A stretch of 64,000 bases of DNA from Sphaerolaimus hirsutus. Taxonomy: Eukaryota; Nematoda; Chromadorea; Monhysterida; Sphaerolaimidae. Made by a program: the position numbers and the translations under genes. Under the pieces are notes generated by a model that was not told where the DNA came from, made no database searches, and saw only the letters and a list, made by a program, of their open reading frames with translations. This document shows, one piece after another, positions 1 through 9,842 of the stretch; positions within the stretch are counted from its first letter, which is position 1, and each line of letters begins with the position of its first letter. The DNA lies in contig OZ038454.1 in NCBI GenBank assembly GCA_964036195.1, positions 186,001 through 250,000 on the forward strand. Direction: 5' to 3'.

Positions 1-1065
1 TAATCGAAGTTTCTATCGCTAGCTTATTTTCGTTCAGTAGCTTGGGGTCCGCAGACTGAAGTAAAAACTTCCAAAGTAGCTAAGACACGGAAATCATGTA
101 TAGAAAAACAGTTACAGTAATTTCCTAATACAAATGCACAAATAAACCACAAATATAACAATAAAACACATTTGACCGAAACAGTTGGCTTATTCTATGT
201 GTGCGTACATTCAAATACTTATGGTAAAGAAATACCAAGTACAAATTGGGCTAATAGAAAAACTATTAATCTTGAGAGGCGCGAAGTCGGCAAACTCGGC
301 CGATTTACCAATTTGCTTCAATTTGTCAGAAAACATTGACGCACATTGGAACTAATATGATAGGGTTAGGAAATTATAAATAGTGGTGCAAATGTTCCTA
401 ATGACGCAAATAGAACAGGGTATGTTTGATATAATAATAATAATCACTTCCTGGAAACGTATATTTCATAATGGATAAATTGGGACTTATTCAAGTAAAT
501 GGGTATAATAATTGAGCAGGGTCTATAATATACTCAGCTTGAGCAGGGTATTATAATATCAAAGTAAATATAATATAACTTATGAGCAGGGTTATAACAA
601 TTATGCCTACGCAAAGGGCTTCGTAAATACGTACAGTAAATGCTAGTTGCACACAGGGCACTATTTCTCTATTAGGACGCTGGCCTAAGTAAATACGTAG
701 CACATAAATATTTATAAGTTTTGACTTTCCCAAATCGCAAGTAAACCATGTAAATGTATATATAATAATAATCAGAAAATTACGGCGAGTTGAATGAGTC
801 TAATTTCATGTTAATATACCTAATAATAACTTATTTGACCTTTAAACCTAAATATTCCACATAAATGTTTCGATAACTTATAAAACACTTTCCTAATTAA
901 ATATTCTCCATGGATAAATAATATAGTGTAGGAAATATATTTTGCGTGGTAAATAAATATAGTGCATGAAAGGTAAAACAGTGCAAATAAGTAAATGTGC
1001 GAATATGAGCCTAATTATCAATTCTCTGTATTTCTTTATCCATCCATTTTGCCACGGTCAGCACA
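1..1065 (-). repeat. 3' LTR of the BEL/Pao element, truncated by the window start
   Basis: It matches the 5' LTR from 11299 to 12363 at equal length. It ends in GGTCAGCACA at 1065, the same end as the other two LTR copies. About 237 bp of the LTR, the part equivalent to 11062-11298, lies outside the window. Confidence 0.95.
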
Positions 1066-1107
1066 CTCCGGGCGGAAGAGTTGCTGCACCCCGTTGTTGC
1101 AGCAACG

Positions 1108-4100
1108 TCACATACTGGTGGTGGTGGGCGCCAAAGTGATGAGTGGCGTTTCCACAGTCGCCTCGGTGGTGAACGTGGTCGTGCGCGAAGTCGTGGGCGT
1201 GCGTGAAGTCACAGGTCCGGTTGTTGGTGATGCCAACGCCGACCTAGCCTGATGATGAAGCAGGTAGTTGCCCGTATCGCTTCCTGCGCGTTCGCGTGCG
1301 GTGAATTTGCGGATATCAGGCATGTGAACACTGTCTCTGTTTCTGGCTCTGACTTGTCCTTCATCAGCTGAACTTTCATCTGGCTGAACGTATGCTGATA
1401 GTGACTTTGCCATTCTGTCCTCGGTTTCTGCTCTCCTGGCAAATCTGACGGACTGTGTTGAGTTGGATCTGGCTCTCCTCTTGATTGCTGGTCTCAACTC
1501 TGTCTTGCGCACTTTCCTCTGTGGATAATTGGTCTCTTTCTGAGTTGATTTCTTGATAGTATATCTGATGGCTCTGAAGCATAGCCATATGCATTTGAAC
1601 GGACACACTATGCATTTCCATATGCATGTGTATACACATGGTGGAATCACTGGTTTCCCTGTGGCAATCCTCCAATTGTACCACAGGTATCCTGCAGCTA
1701 CAATTCCAGCTATCAGGATTGTGATCCCCAGCAGCATTGCGATTGTGTTGATGATCACTTGAAAGGGTCCTTTCAGCATTCCTCCCATAAAGTTGGTGTA
1801 CCCTTTTGACACTCCAGATATATAGTGACCATACGCTTTGCCGATTCCTGCTGCTGTCTGTCCAATTCCAGCTCCAATGCCTTCTATTGAATTTCTGATC
1901 ACTCTGGGATCCAATGACATATCTGCTGTGTAATCGATCAACTGGTTCTGCACATGCTCTAAATTCTGTAGTCTCTGAATCTGGCCTCTGACATCCATGA
2001 AATTGGTCGCTCTGTTGACAATGTTGGTGAACAAGTGAGGCGCGTCAAAGGTGAAGGCCTGCCACTGTCCTTTCCATGTCATTTCAATTGGTGTCTCTGT
2101 GACATGCACCATTCCATGTGCGGACTTCCATTGTCCATGCTCATTTCTGTATAGGTGCGGTGTGGTGTGGCTGCAGTCCTCTTCTGGTGATTTCTCCACT
2201 AAGTCTCTGCTGCCTGGGCTCTTGAACCATAGGGGCCCGTCTTTGTCCAATCTCATTGGTGTGTATTTGTAACAAGTCTCTCCCACTTTTCCTGTCTGAT
2301 AAATTATGTATGGCTGCACTTCCTTGCATTCCCAAAACATAATTGCTTCACCAGCCCATTCTGCATGAACATCCTGTCTTCCCAGCATGGCTCGAATCCC
2401 CAATGTTGGATCGATGCGGAAAAGCTGAGTCAACATGTCCAGCTGGTTCTTGCGAAGTTGACATAGCTGATGCCATACAATCGCAAATTGTGCCTGAGTC
2501 ATCTCTCTGACCACATGTTGCAGGAACTGAAACTTAGAATTTCTGTCGTCCAATCTGGCATACAATGTTCCACTGATTGTTGACTCTCTTGCCTCCACTA
2601 TCTTTCCTGGCATTGCCCATTCCACAGGCACATCTTCTCTTCTGTCAAACTGGATGAATACACCTCCTTGATCGGTGTAGTATGTGTCTCCCGGAACACA
2701 TTCTGAGCCAATTGGCCTCGTTGTCTTGTTGCTGTGGGAGTATGCTGCTTGCAATTTTGACACAATAATTGTCTGGCCAGATATTTCTGATTTGAATCTG
2801 CCAATTCTCTCATATGCACATTGATGCTTGAAGTTCTCCGTATCCCACACTGTGATTCCATAATTGTGGTCTCTGCAATGTCCCATCATGGCTCTGCACT
2901 GGCTGAAATCTTGCAAGTCGCTGATTACAGTCTTTCCATCGAGTGAAGCCACGGTTCCTTCTTCCATGTAGAAGTTACTGACGACATTCTCTTTGTCATG
3001 GCAACACCATGAATATTCCACATTCAAGGTTTGATTGGTTGTCCACACTCTGGGCTCCATTTCCACCAAAGGTGTTCCTCTGAACATCTTGTGAATTCTT
3101 GCATAGTTACAGGCTACCACGCCAACTTGCTGGTATTTCTCAAAATTGCCTGTAATGCCTTTCGCTCCCCAGAAACTGGTGTGTGTCATGATTTCTTTGA
3201 TTCTGATGTAGCATCTGTATGCTTTCTCTTTCTGTGGAATCTGTCTCTGTGCGTAAAGTGTAACTTTCATTGCCTTGACAAAATTCCTTGGTGGGATATG
3301 GCACTGCACTTCTTCAGGAACTGTAAGCGCATGTCCATGCCTTCCACTGGTGCAAATCTGATACTTCTGGCTTTGTGAATTGATCACCTGTTCCACAGGA
3401 TGATCCTTGATTGCATCTTTGAATCTCTCATAAGTCTGCATTTCTCTGACAGATTTTGGTGGCCATTCTGAAGGCAAAGGCGGCAATCCATGATGCGCTG
3501 CCAATGATGGTGGCCTTACTGTCGAGGTTTCTAGAACGTATGTTCTGGAAAATACTTCGCTGTAAGCTTTGCCAGCTTTTCTCAGCGTTGCTGACTCTGA
3601 CATGCCTGTCAGCATCAATACCATGCACAGCATTCCAATCACCAGACTGCTGGTGGTTGCTGTGGCTTTCCCTGTTGCACTTCTCAGGACTCTATCCGAT
3701 GCTGAGTTCCTCTGAGCAGGATTTTGAGTAGGGTTTGGTACAGAGTCTCTGTTCGAGCTCTGATTTCTGACATGTTTCTGGACAATTGCTGGGTCCAGTA
3801 AATCCACTTTGACTGTCACTGCTGTCTCTGGGATATCCATTGTCTTTGAATTAATTTCCAGTGGATACAATTGATTGAGTGGTCTGCTGACCACATTTCT
3901 GTTGGCAGTTCTGACTTTTGCTGAGCGAATCTGTCCATCTTTGCTGGGCTCTAACTGCTCGATGCGACCCATCCTCCATGCACCTCTGGGCATGTTCTCT
4001 TCATAAATCAGTACAACTTCATTCACTTTGGGTTCTTGAGTCGCTGTCAATCTGCCATGTTTGTGCGTCATCTGAGTTCTTTCCCTCAAGCTCGGGATAT

Positions 4101-5358
4101 ACTCTTGATGCCACAAGTCCCAGAACTTATCCAAAGTTTGCTGGGTTGTCTCCCAATATTTCTGCAGTTTCGCTGCGTTATCCATTCTGGGCACAAATTC
4201 TCCATCTTTGTCTGCGTCAAACTGTGGTGCTCCAATCTGACCTTCCCCTGTTAGGAAGTCTTTCGGTGTCAGTACTCTGAGGTTCTTTACATCACCATAG
4301 ATGTAAGAGATTGGCCTGCTGTTGATTACTGCCTCGACTTCTGGCAGAAGTGTCAACAATTCTTGCAGGGTTAACATTCTGTGCCCCACAGCTGCCTTGA
4401 AATGTTTCTTGGTGATGCCCACCATTCTCTCATAGACTCCTCCCTGCCATGGTGCCATAGGAGTAGTCATGTTCCACTGGATTTGTTGCTGTGAGCAGTA
4501 AGTCTGTACTGCTCCACTTTTGACCATTTTTGACCATTCCTTTCCAGTATTGATGGCCTTGTCAGTGCTTGTGCTGAGCACTTTCTCTGTCAATTTGAAT
4601 TGCGTTGCATTGTCTGAAATCACTGCTTCAGGCTTTCCACGCCTGGCGATGAATCTCCTGACTGCGTTCAGGAATTCCTGTGCTGTCATGTCCAGCACAC
4701 TTTCCAGATGAACTGCACGTGTCACCATACATGTGAACAAACAGATCCACATTTTCCTGTGATCTTTGTCCAATTTGTACCAAACTGGTCCCAAATAATC
4801 CAAGCCCGTGTACTGGAACGGTCTGGCTCTCTGAACTCTGGTTTCTGGTAAATCTGGCATTGGTGGAAGCTGGTACGGCTTCGCTCCCAATTTCTTACAG
4901 GTTGGGCAGGTTTTGGTTACATTGTAGATCACCCGTCTGCCCTGTGTAATCCAGTACTTTTGTCTGATCGCTGCCAATGTGTGTTGCACTCCTGCGTGCA
5001 TCAACTTCTCATGCTGGTTTCTGACAATCAGCTGAGTCACTGTAGCCTTTGCTGGCAACAGTATGAGTGGCACTGTGACCTCCTGTGGGTCTGTATACTC
5101 CATTCTGCCGTGGCACTTCAGGATTCCATCCTGATGCATTTGCACATTGAGCCATTTGATCAACTGCTGGTCTGCAGCTGTTTTCTTGCCATTCTGGCTG
5201 CCTTTGCTATGGCCTGTTGCCAGAATCTCTGCCACTCCTTTGTAATGATTTTGTTGCGTCACTTTAATCCAATATTTCAACGCAATCTCTCTTTCTTTAA
5301 TACTGATAATTCCCTGTGGTTTTATTGTACCACATATACTTTCCATGATTTCTGACAA
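1108..5358 (-). CDS. Integrase plus envelope-like glycoprotein (second frame of the BEL/Pao element)
   Basis: 1416 codons counted from a TTG at 5358; the first ATG is codon 5. Residues 116-154 carry an HHCC zinc finger (H116, H121, C151, C154). The integrase core has D187 (TGLDYLG), D249 (ISDN) and E310 (VYERM). Residues about 440-500 resemble DUF5641. From about 570 the protein changes character: a hydrophobic signal-like stretch (571-588), a Cys-rich ectodomain (about 590-1190), a Gly-rich pre-membrane segment (about 1158-1195), a membrane span (about 1201-1225), a Cys cluster (1241-1260) and a basic tail. This is an Env-like glycoprotein fused behind integrase. The Gly-rich membrane-proximal region recalls class III fusion proteins, but that is an impression without an alignment. 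The frame overlaps the upstream one by 37 nt in the -1 register. Confidence 0.9.
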   Translation of the reverse strand: MSEIMESICGTIKPQGIISIKEREIALKYWIKVTQQNHYKGVAEILATGHSKGSQNGKKTAADQQLIKWLNVQMHQDGILKCHGRMEYTDPQEVTVPLILLPAKATVTQLIVRNQHEKLMHAGVQHTLAAIRQKYWITQGRRVIYNVTKTCPTCKKLGAKPYQLPPMPDLPETRVQRARPFQYTGLDYLGPVWYKLDKDHRKMWICLFTCMVTRAVHLESVLDMTAQEFLNAVRRFIARRGKPEAVISDNATQFKLTEKVLSTSTDKAINTGKEWSKMVKSGAVQTYCSQQQIQWNMTTPMAPWQGGVYERMVGITKKHFKAAVGHRMLTLQELLTLLPEVEAVINSRPISYIYGDVKNLRVLTPKDFLTGEGQIGAPQFDADKDGEFVPRMDNAAKLQKYWETTQQTLDKFWDLWHQEYIPSLRERTQMTHKHGRLTATQEPKVNEVVLIYEENMPRGAWRMGRIEQLEPSKDGQIRSAKVRTANRNVVSRPLNQLYPLEINSKTMDIPETAVTVKVDLLDPAIVQKHVRNQSSNRDSVPNPTQNPAQRNSASDRVLRSATGKATATTSSLVIGMLCMVLMLTGMSESATLRKAGKAYSEVFSRTYVLETSTVRPPSLAAHHGLPPLPSEWPPKSVREMQTYERFKDAIKDHPVEQVINSQSQKYQICTSGRHGHALTVPEEVQCHIPPRNFVKAMKVTLYAQRQIPQKEKAYRCYIRIKEIMTHTSFWGAKGITGNFEKYQQVGVVACNYARIHKMFRGTPLVEMEPRVWTTNQTLNVEYSWCCHDKENVVSNFYMEEGTVASLDGKTVISDLQDFSQCRAMMGHCRDHNYGITVWDTENFKHQCAYERIGRFKSEISGQTIIVSKLQAAYSHSNKTTRPIGSECVPGDTYYTDQGGVFIQFDRREDVPVEWAMPGKIVEARESTISGTLYARLDDRNSKFQFLQHVVREMTQAQFAIVWHQLCQLRKNQLDMLTQLFRIDPTLGIRAMLGRQDVHAEWAGEAIMFWECKEVQPYIIYQTGKVGETCYKYTPMRLDKDGPLWFKSPGSRDLVEKSPEEDCSHTTPHLYRNEHGQWKSAHGMVHVTETPIEMTWKGQWQAFTFDAPHLFTNIVNRATNFMDVRGQIQRLQNLEHVQNQLIDYTADMSLDPRVIRNSIEGIGAGIGQTAAGIGKAYGHYISGVSKGYTNFMGGMLKGPFQVIINTIAMLLGITILIAGIVAAGYLWYNWRIATGKPVIPPCVYTCIWKCIVCPFKCIWLCFRAIRYTIKKSTQKETNYPQRKVRKTELRPAIKRRARSNSTQSVRFARRAETEDRMAKSLSAYVQPDESSADEGQVRARNRDSVHMPDIRKFTARERAGSDTGNYLLHHQARSALASPTTGPVTSRTPTTSRTTTFTTEATVETPLITLAPTTTSM

Positions 5359-8300
5359 TCTATTCTGTCATTTTTGCTGCGCCTTTTGTGCATCTGTCGC
5401 ACAAATCTCATCACGTATATTGTTGCATCCAGTAACTTTGTCAGTGATGAGAATCTCTGAATCTCAATTCCCAATGGGTTGCTTTGCTTGCTTTCATCAG
5501 CTTGCACATTGCTGGCATCTGGGTCACTGACCACTTGCTGTGTGGCACCCAGGTAAATTGGACTGGCTTTTGGGAACTTAAGCTCTTCTTTCTTGATTTC
5601 TGCCATTACTTCTGGCGTAACTGGCTCCACTTTCGGCTCTGGCCACTCTCCAGTCATTAGCCATTCTGGCCCCTTCCACCACAGGTTACTGCCTTCCAAC
5701 TCTGACATATTCATGCCTCTTGTGGCCATGTCAGCTGGGTTCTCCAGTCCTGCGATGTGTCTGATGTGCATGTTCTCTGTCTCGCTCTGAATTTTCTTGA
5801 TTTCATCCAATCTGTTCTTGACAAAACATGCCAGTGGCTTCGCTGTTGTTAGCCACTTCAGACAACAGGTTGAATCTGACCATACAACTGTTTGACTGAA
5901 TTTGACGTCCTTGAGCTCTTTGTGAATAAACTTTGACATTCTGCTGCCGATCAACATTGCTAACAACTCCAGCCGTGGAATTGTTACTTCTGGTTTCTTT
6001 GGAGCGAGTCTCAATCTGGAGTACAGCAGGCTTGACGTGCCGCTGTCATTTTCTGTTTTCTGGCATATGTATGCCGCTGCGCTGTATGCCATTGCTGAGG
6101 CATCAACGAAAATGTGCAGTTGTGCATCTGCACCACTCTGATAATTCAAATTTCTGTTGAACTTGATCTGTCCAACTTTGAGCAACTCTGTCTCCAATTG
6201 CTGCCAAATTGCTGTCTGTTCCTCAGACAGGGGGTTATCCCACTCTTTGGCACTTGGTCCTGAATGCCATAACGTTTGCAAAAATCTCTTTGCTGGCAGT
6301 AGGACAGGACTGACTAGTCCCATTGGATCAAAACATCCCGCAGTCACCTTTGCAACTGTCCTTTTCATGGGAAGTTTGATTTTCTGGTCAGTTTCTGATA
6401 ATTGTGATTGCTGAACTGTCTTTGGCGTTTTCAGCCACATCTGGTCGCTTTCTGTGTCCCATTTCATTCCTAGAACTGTTGTGACAATTTCCTTGGCCAC
6501 ATCTGACTCTGCCAATTGCCAAGTAAAGCTCTTATTGTTGCTGTTCCATTCTCTCAGATTCATCTGTGCCTCTGTGAACAGCACTTTGGATTCCTGGTAC
6601 AATTCGATTGCTTTTTGCTCTGTTTCCACACTGAGGATCAAATTATCCACATACAGATTTTCATCTATCAATTTTGCATTTTCTGTGCCAGCTTGATTCA
6701 GGTGGTATCTGACTGTCAGCGCCAGCAGCGCTGGGCTGCAGATTATACCAAATGGTACTCTGGCAAATCTGTAAATCTGAATGTTGTCCTCCATAGATGG
6801 TTTCGTGGGATCCTTGTACCACAGAAATCTTGTCACATCTCTGTCACAGTCCTGCAGACTAATCTGCAGAAACGCTTTCTCAATGTCTGCAACCAGGGCG
6901 ATTCCATGCAACCGGAATCGCATCAGCATCCCTACCAGCTGTGGTAGTATCACTGGACCGCGGTACATGCACTCATTCAAGCTTGGCATGCCTGGCGGTT
7001 TTGCTGAGGCATCATATACCTCTCTGACCTTTGTGGTAGTTTTCTCTGGCATTATCACTGGTTGATGAGGCAATATATGGAACTTTCTGCCATCCATAAT
7101 ATCCTCTTGGACTTTCTCAATCACTCCTTGCTCCTCTTGTGCTTTCATGATTGCCTGAATTTTCTCCAGTAATTCTGGGTCTCTCTTGAGCCTGTTGGTG
7201 AGGTACCTGAACCTCTTGAACGCCATTGCTTTGTTATCTGGGAGTTCATGCAAATTCGGTTTGTACATGAACTTTATAGAGTACCGTCCATCTGGGTTTC
7301 TCTGTACACTCTCATTGAATTGCTTGATGGCCTCATCATCCTCGACGAGGTCTGGCTGGTCCATTATGCCAATGGTATCCAGTCTGTCCATATCTTTGAC
7401 ATTTGGTACAGGAGCAATTGACAACGGTGCTTCCTCGTACCACTTTTCTCTCTGAATTTGATGCACAATTGTGTTGACCACCACCGGATATGCACCATCC
7501 GTGGTCCATTGATTTCTGTTGCTCGTCAACTGCCCACCTCCCATCAGCAATCCCAATTCTGATGGAATGACATACAATCCTGACGGAAGTCTGGTGGTGC
7601 TGGTGTTTCTGGACATCAAGTCCCAGAAATAATTCAAGCCTACTATAATGTCTGGCTTGAACTTGCACTCTGTCCCTTTTTCCTTGGGAATTCTGTCTGC
7701 AAAGTAACTCTCATCCGGGAAGTACTTCTGCAGGTACTTTTCGTCCTGTTCTGACACAGGCACTTTGACTTGTTCTGTGGTCAACGTCGGGACCACATCA
7801 GCCACCATATCAACTTTCTGGCCATTTCTGAGCCGCATTCTGAATTCCACTTGCTGTACTACTTTATAGTGCGGCTTTTCATTTCCGAATGTGTACACCT
7901 GGATGTGGTGTTCACCTGTACTCTTCAAATTGAGTTTCTTGGCCACTTTCTCTGACATGTACGTTCCCTGGGATCCTGTGTCCAGGAACGCTTGAATCTG
8001 TAGTGGTGGCTGTTCAGGCTCCATTTCTGTATCCATTTCTGAAGCCTCAATCACGGTTCTGGCTGTCATCAACATTGACATATTCCTGTTTACTGACAGG
8101 TTCACTAACGTATTCTGTTGCTTTGTATTTGGTTCTGTAACCACTGTGCTGGATATGGTTTCTGTCTCTACCACTTCTGGTCCAGCTTCTTCCACAGTGA
8201 CACAATTCACTGTGGCCTTTCTCTGTTGGCTCTGTGCTGGTCGACCGGCCATCGGCACAGACTTTCTGCCATTGTTTGCTGATTGCTGGCCACTCTGTTG

Positions 8301-9842
8301 ACCATTTGCTTTGAATGCTGGAATTTGCCGTCCAGCGTTTCCATTGCTATTGTCTCCAAATTTCTCTGGGCACACCGCAGTGTGGTGCCTATTGGACTTG
8401 CAATAGAAGCAACTTCTCGTAAATTGACATTGATTCATGTAATGCCCTTTCTGCAGGCATCTCAGGCATCGCTCTGCCTTTGACAAAATCACTCTCCTTT
8501 CTCTGGCAGTTTTGAACTTTGGACACTTATCATTAAAGTGTAATTGCTGTGTGTCATTGCAGAACACACACGGCCTCCCAGGATTCATGAATCCAGCCTG
8601 TGGTGCACTCTGACCATTCTGGATCACAGACATGCTCCCTGTGCTGGTCCTTGGGTTCTCTGGCCCTCTGAATCGATTCCCATTGCCTTGGAATCGATTA
8701 TTGAATTGTTGTGCGCGTGGATTATTCCCGAATCCCTGGCGCGATTGCTGAACTGGTGCCTCAGTTTGCTGTGCGTGCTGTACAGCCTCACTGAGCGCTA
8801 GCTGCTTGCCAAACAGCTTTCTGAATATTTCCACCGTCAAGGCTTCCTCAGTTCCCTGTTCCTTCTGGATTTCTCTGAGAACCTCGGGTGGCACTTTCTG
8901 TTGCAGCTGGCTCAACAGCATTGGATGTTCTACTGATTCACCCAGTGACTCCAACTGCTGGAGCAGCCTTTCAATTGCATCAAACAAAATTCTCATATCC
9001 TGACAGGTATTCCTGGCCTGTCGCAGCTTCATGATATTACTCATCAGCGTGTTTCTGACCACAACTGGCTGGTCATATCTTTTCTTGAGCATTGCAATTG
9101 CGGGTGCATAATTTTCTGCGGTTACACTCAATCCACTGATCATGCCAAATGCTGAACCTTTCAGCAAGCTCCTCAAGTATGAGAACTTGGAAATGTCCTC
9201 CAAATCTGTCCGATTGTGGATGTGGGATTCGAACATTTGCCACCATGATCGAAATTTGACAATTTCCCCAGTAAACTGTTCCACTTCTAGTTTTTGTAAT
9301 TTGACGCTCTTTGCTGTGGTTGCATTGGTTGAACTGGCCCCCGGAGCAGCTCCCTGAGCTGTTAAAGCCATCTGGGCAGCCATCTGCTGTATGAATGCTG
9401 TATTGACTTCATACATGGTACTTCCACTCAGTTGCTGGATCATGTCTTGCAACTCTTCGATGTATACATTCATGGCTGCAATTTTCTGTGTCACCAAGTC
9501 TGACATGTTTGCATATTCCTCATACGAGTCTTGGTATATCTTCTGTTCTTGTTCCATCTGGTCGGGTTCGTCAATGTCCTTGACGACATCCCTCCATGCG
9601 TCAAATTGAGTTCTCACTGCAGTCATTGCACTTTCCAACTTTGCACCCTCCTGTTTGACAGATGCAATCACTCTTCTCATTTCTGTTCTCTTTTCTTCCT
9701 TTGTTGCTCCCGCAAATAGTTCTGGGTCATATTTGGAATATTCTCTTGCCAATCTGTTGTCCACCCTGTGCTTTGCCGGCCCCAGGGTCTTTCTGATGTG
9801 ACCCGTTGGTGAAACCATTTTTGCTGATGAATTTTCCTTCAC
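5322..9842 (-). CDS. Gag-protease-reverse transcriptase-RNase H polyprotein of the BEL/Pao element
   Basis: 1506 residues from ATG at 9842. Residues 180-350 form a Gag region of DUF1759 type. Cys/His knuckles lie at about 425-440, 459-472 and 478-491. An aspartic protease active site, DTGSQ, is at 621-625 (DUF1758-like). The RT spans about 900-1130, with the first catalytic Asp in ADIEKAF (985-991) and the second in YVDN (1064-1067), where many retroelements have YVDD. The Pao-type RNase H spans about 1240-1375 and carries FVDAS, RLELL, WSDS and HIAGLENPADMATRG. The frame stops shortly after RNase H, before the integrase that is normally fused to it in BEL/Pao. Gag and Pol share one frame, as is usual for the superfamily. 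Confidence 0.95.
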   Translation of the reverse strand: MKENSSAKMVSPTGHIRKTLGPAKHRVDNRLAREYSKYDPELFAGATKEEKRTEMRRVIASVKQEGAKLESAMTAVRTQFDAWRDVVKDIDEPDQMEQEQKIYQDSYEEYANMSDLVTQKIAAMNVYIEELQDMIQQLSGSTMYEVNTAFIQQMAAQMALTAQGAAPGASSTNATTAKSVKLQKLEVEQFTGEIVKFRSWWQMFESHIHNRTDLEDISKFSYLRSLLKGSAFGMISGLSVTAENYAPAIAMLKKRYDQPVVVRNTLMSNIMKLRQARNTCQDMRILFDAIERLLQQLESLGESVEHPMLLSQLQQKVPPEVLREIQKEQGTEEALTVEIFRKLFGKQLALSEAVQHAQQTEAPVQQSRQGFGNNPRAQQFNNRFQGNGNRFRGPENPRTSTGSMSVIQNGQSAPQAGFMNPGRPCVFCNDTQQLHFNDKCPKFKTARERRVILSKAERCLRCLQKGHYMNQCQFTRSCFYCKSNRHHTAVCPEKFGDNSNGNAGRQIPAFKANGQQSGQQSANNGRKSVPMAGRPAQSQQRKATVNCVTVEEAGPEVVETETISSTVVTEPNTKQQNTLVNLSVNRNMSMLMTARTVIEASEMDTEMEPEQPPLQIQAFLDTGSQGTYMSEKVAKKLNLKSTGEHHIQVYTFGNEKPHYKVVQQVEFRMRLRNGQKVDMVADVVPTLTTEQVKVPVSEQDEKYLQKYFPDESYFADRIPKEKGTECKFKPDIIVGLNYFWDLMSRNTSTTRLPSGLYVIPSELGLLMGGGQLTSNRNQWTTDGAYPVVVNTIVHQIQREKWYEEAPLSIAPVPNVKDMDRLDTIGIMDQPDLVEDDEAIKQFNESVQRNPDGRYSIKFMYKPNLHELPDNKAMAFKRFRYLTNRLKRDPELLEKIQAIMKAQEEQGVIEKVQEDIMDGRKFHILPHQPVIMPEKTTTKVREVYDASAKPPGMPSLNECMYRGPVILPQLVGMLMRFRLHGIALVADIEKAFLQISLQDCDRDVTRFLWYKDPTKPSMEDNIQIYRFARVPFGIICSPALLALTVRYHLNQAGTENAKLIDENLYVDNLILSVETEQKAIELYQESKVLFTEAQMNLREWNSNNKSFTWQLAESDVAKEIVTTVLGMKWDTESDQMWLKTPKTVQQSQLSETDQKIKLPMKRTVAKVTAGCFDPMGLVSPVLLPAKRFLQTLWHSGPSAKEWDNPLSEEQTAIWQQLETELLKVGQIKFNRNLNYQSGADAQLHIFVDASAMAYSAAAYICQKTENDSGTSSLLYSRLRLAPKKPEVTIPRLELLAMLIGSRMSKFIHKELKDVKFSQTVVWSDSTCCLKWLTTAKPLACFVKNRLDEIKKIQSETENMHIRHIAGLENPADMATRGMNMSELEGSNLWWKGPEWLMTGEWPEPKVEPVTPEVMAEIKKEELKFPKASPIYLGATQQVVSDPDASNVQADESKQSNPLGIEIQRFSSLTKLLDATIYVMRFVRQMHKRRSKNDRIDCQKSWKVYVVQ

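Noticed and set aside
551-733. 60-codon minus-strand frame in each LTR (also 11849-12031)
   Set aside because: Lies wholly within LTR sequence and is not kept in the solo LTR; no known LTR product.
995-5355. Many plus-strand open frames of 60-140 codons opposite the integrase-Env frame
   Set aside because: They are antisense shadows of a long conserved frame and show no domain of their own.
5345-9719. Plus-strand open frames opposite the Gag-Pol frame
   Set aside because: Antisense shadows; the minus frame carries all catalytic motifs in order.
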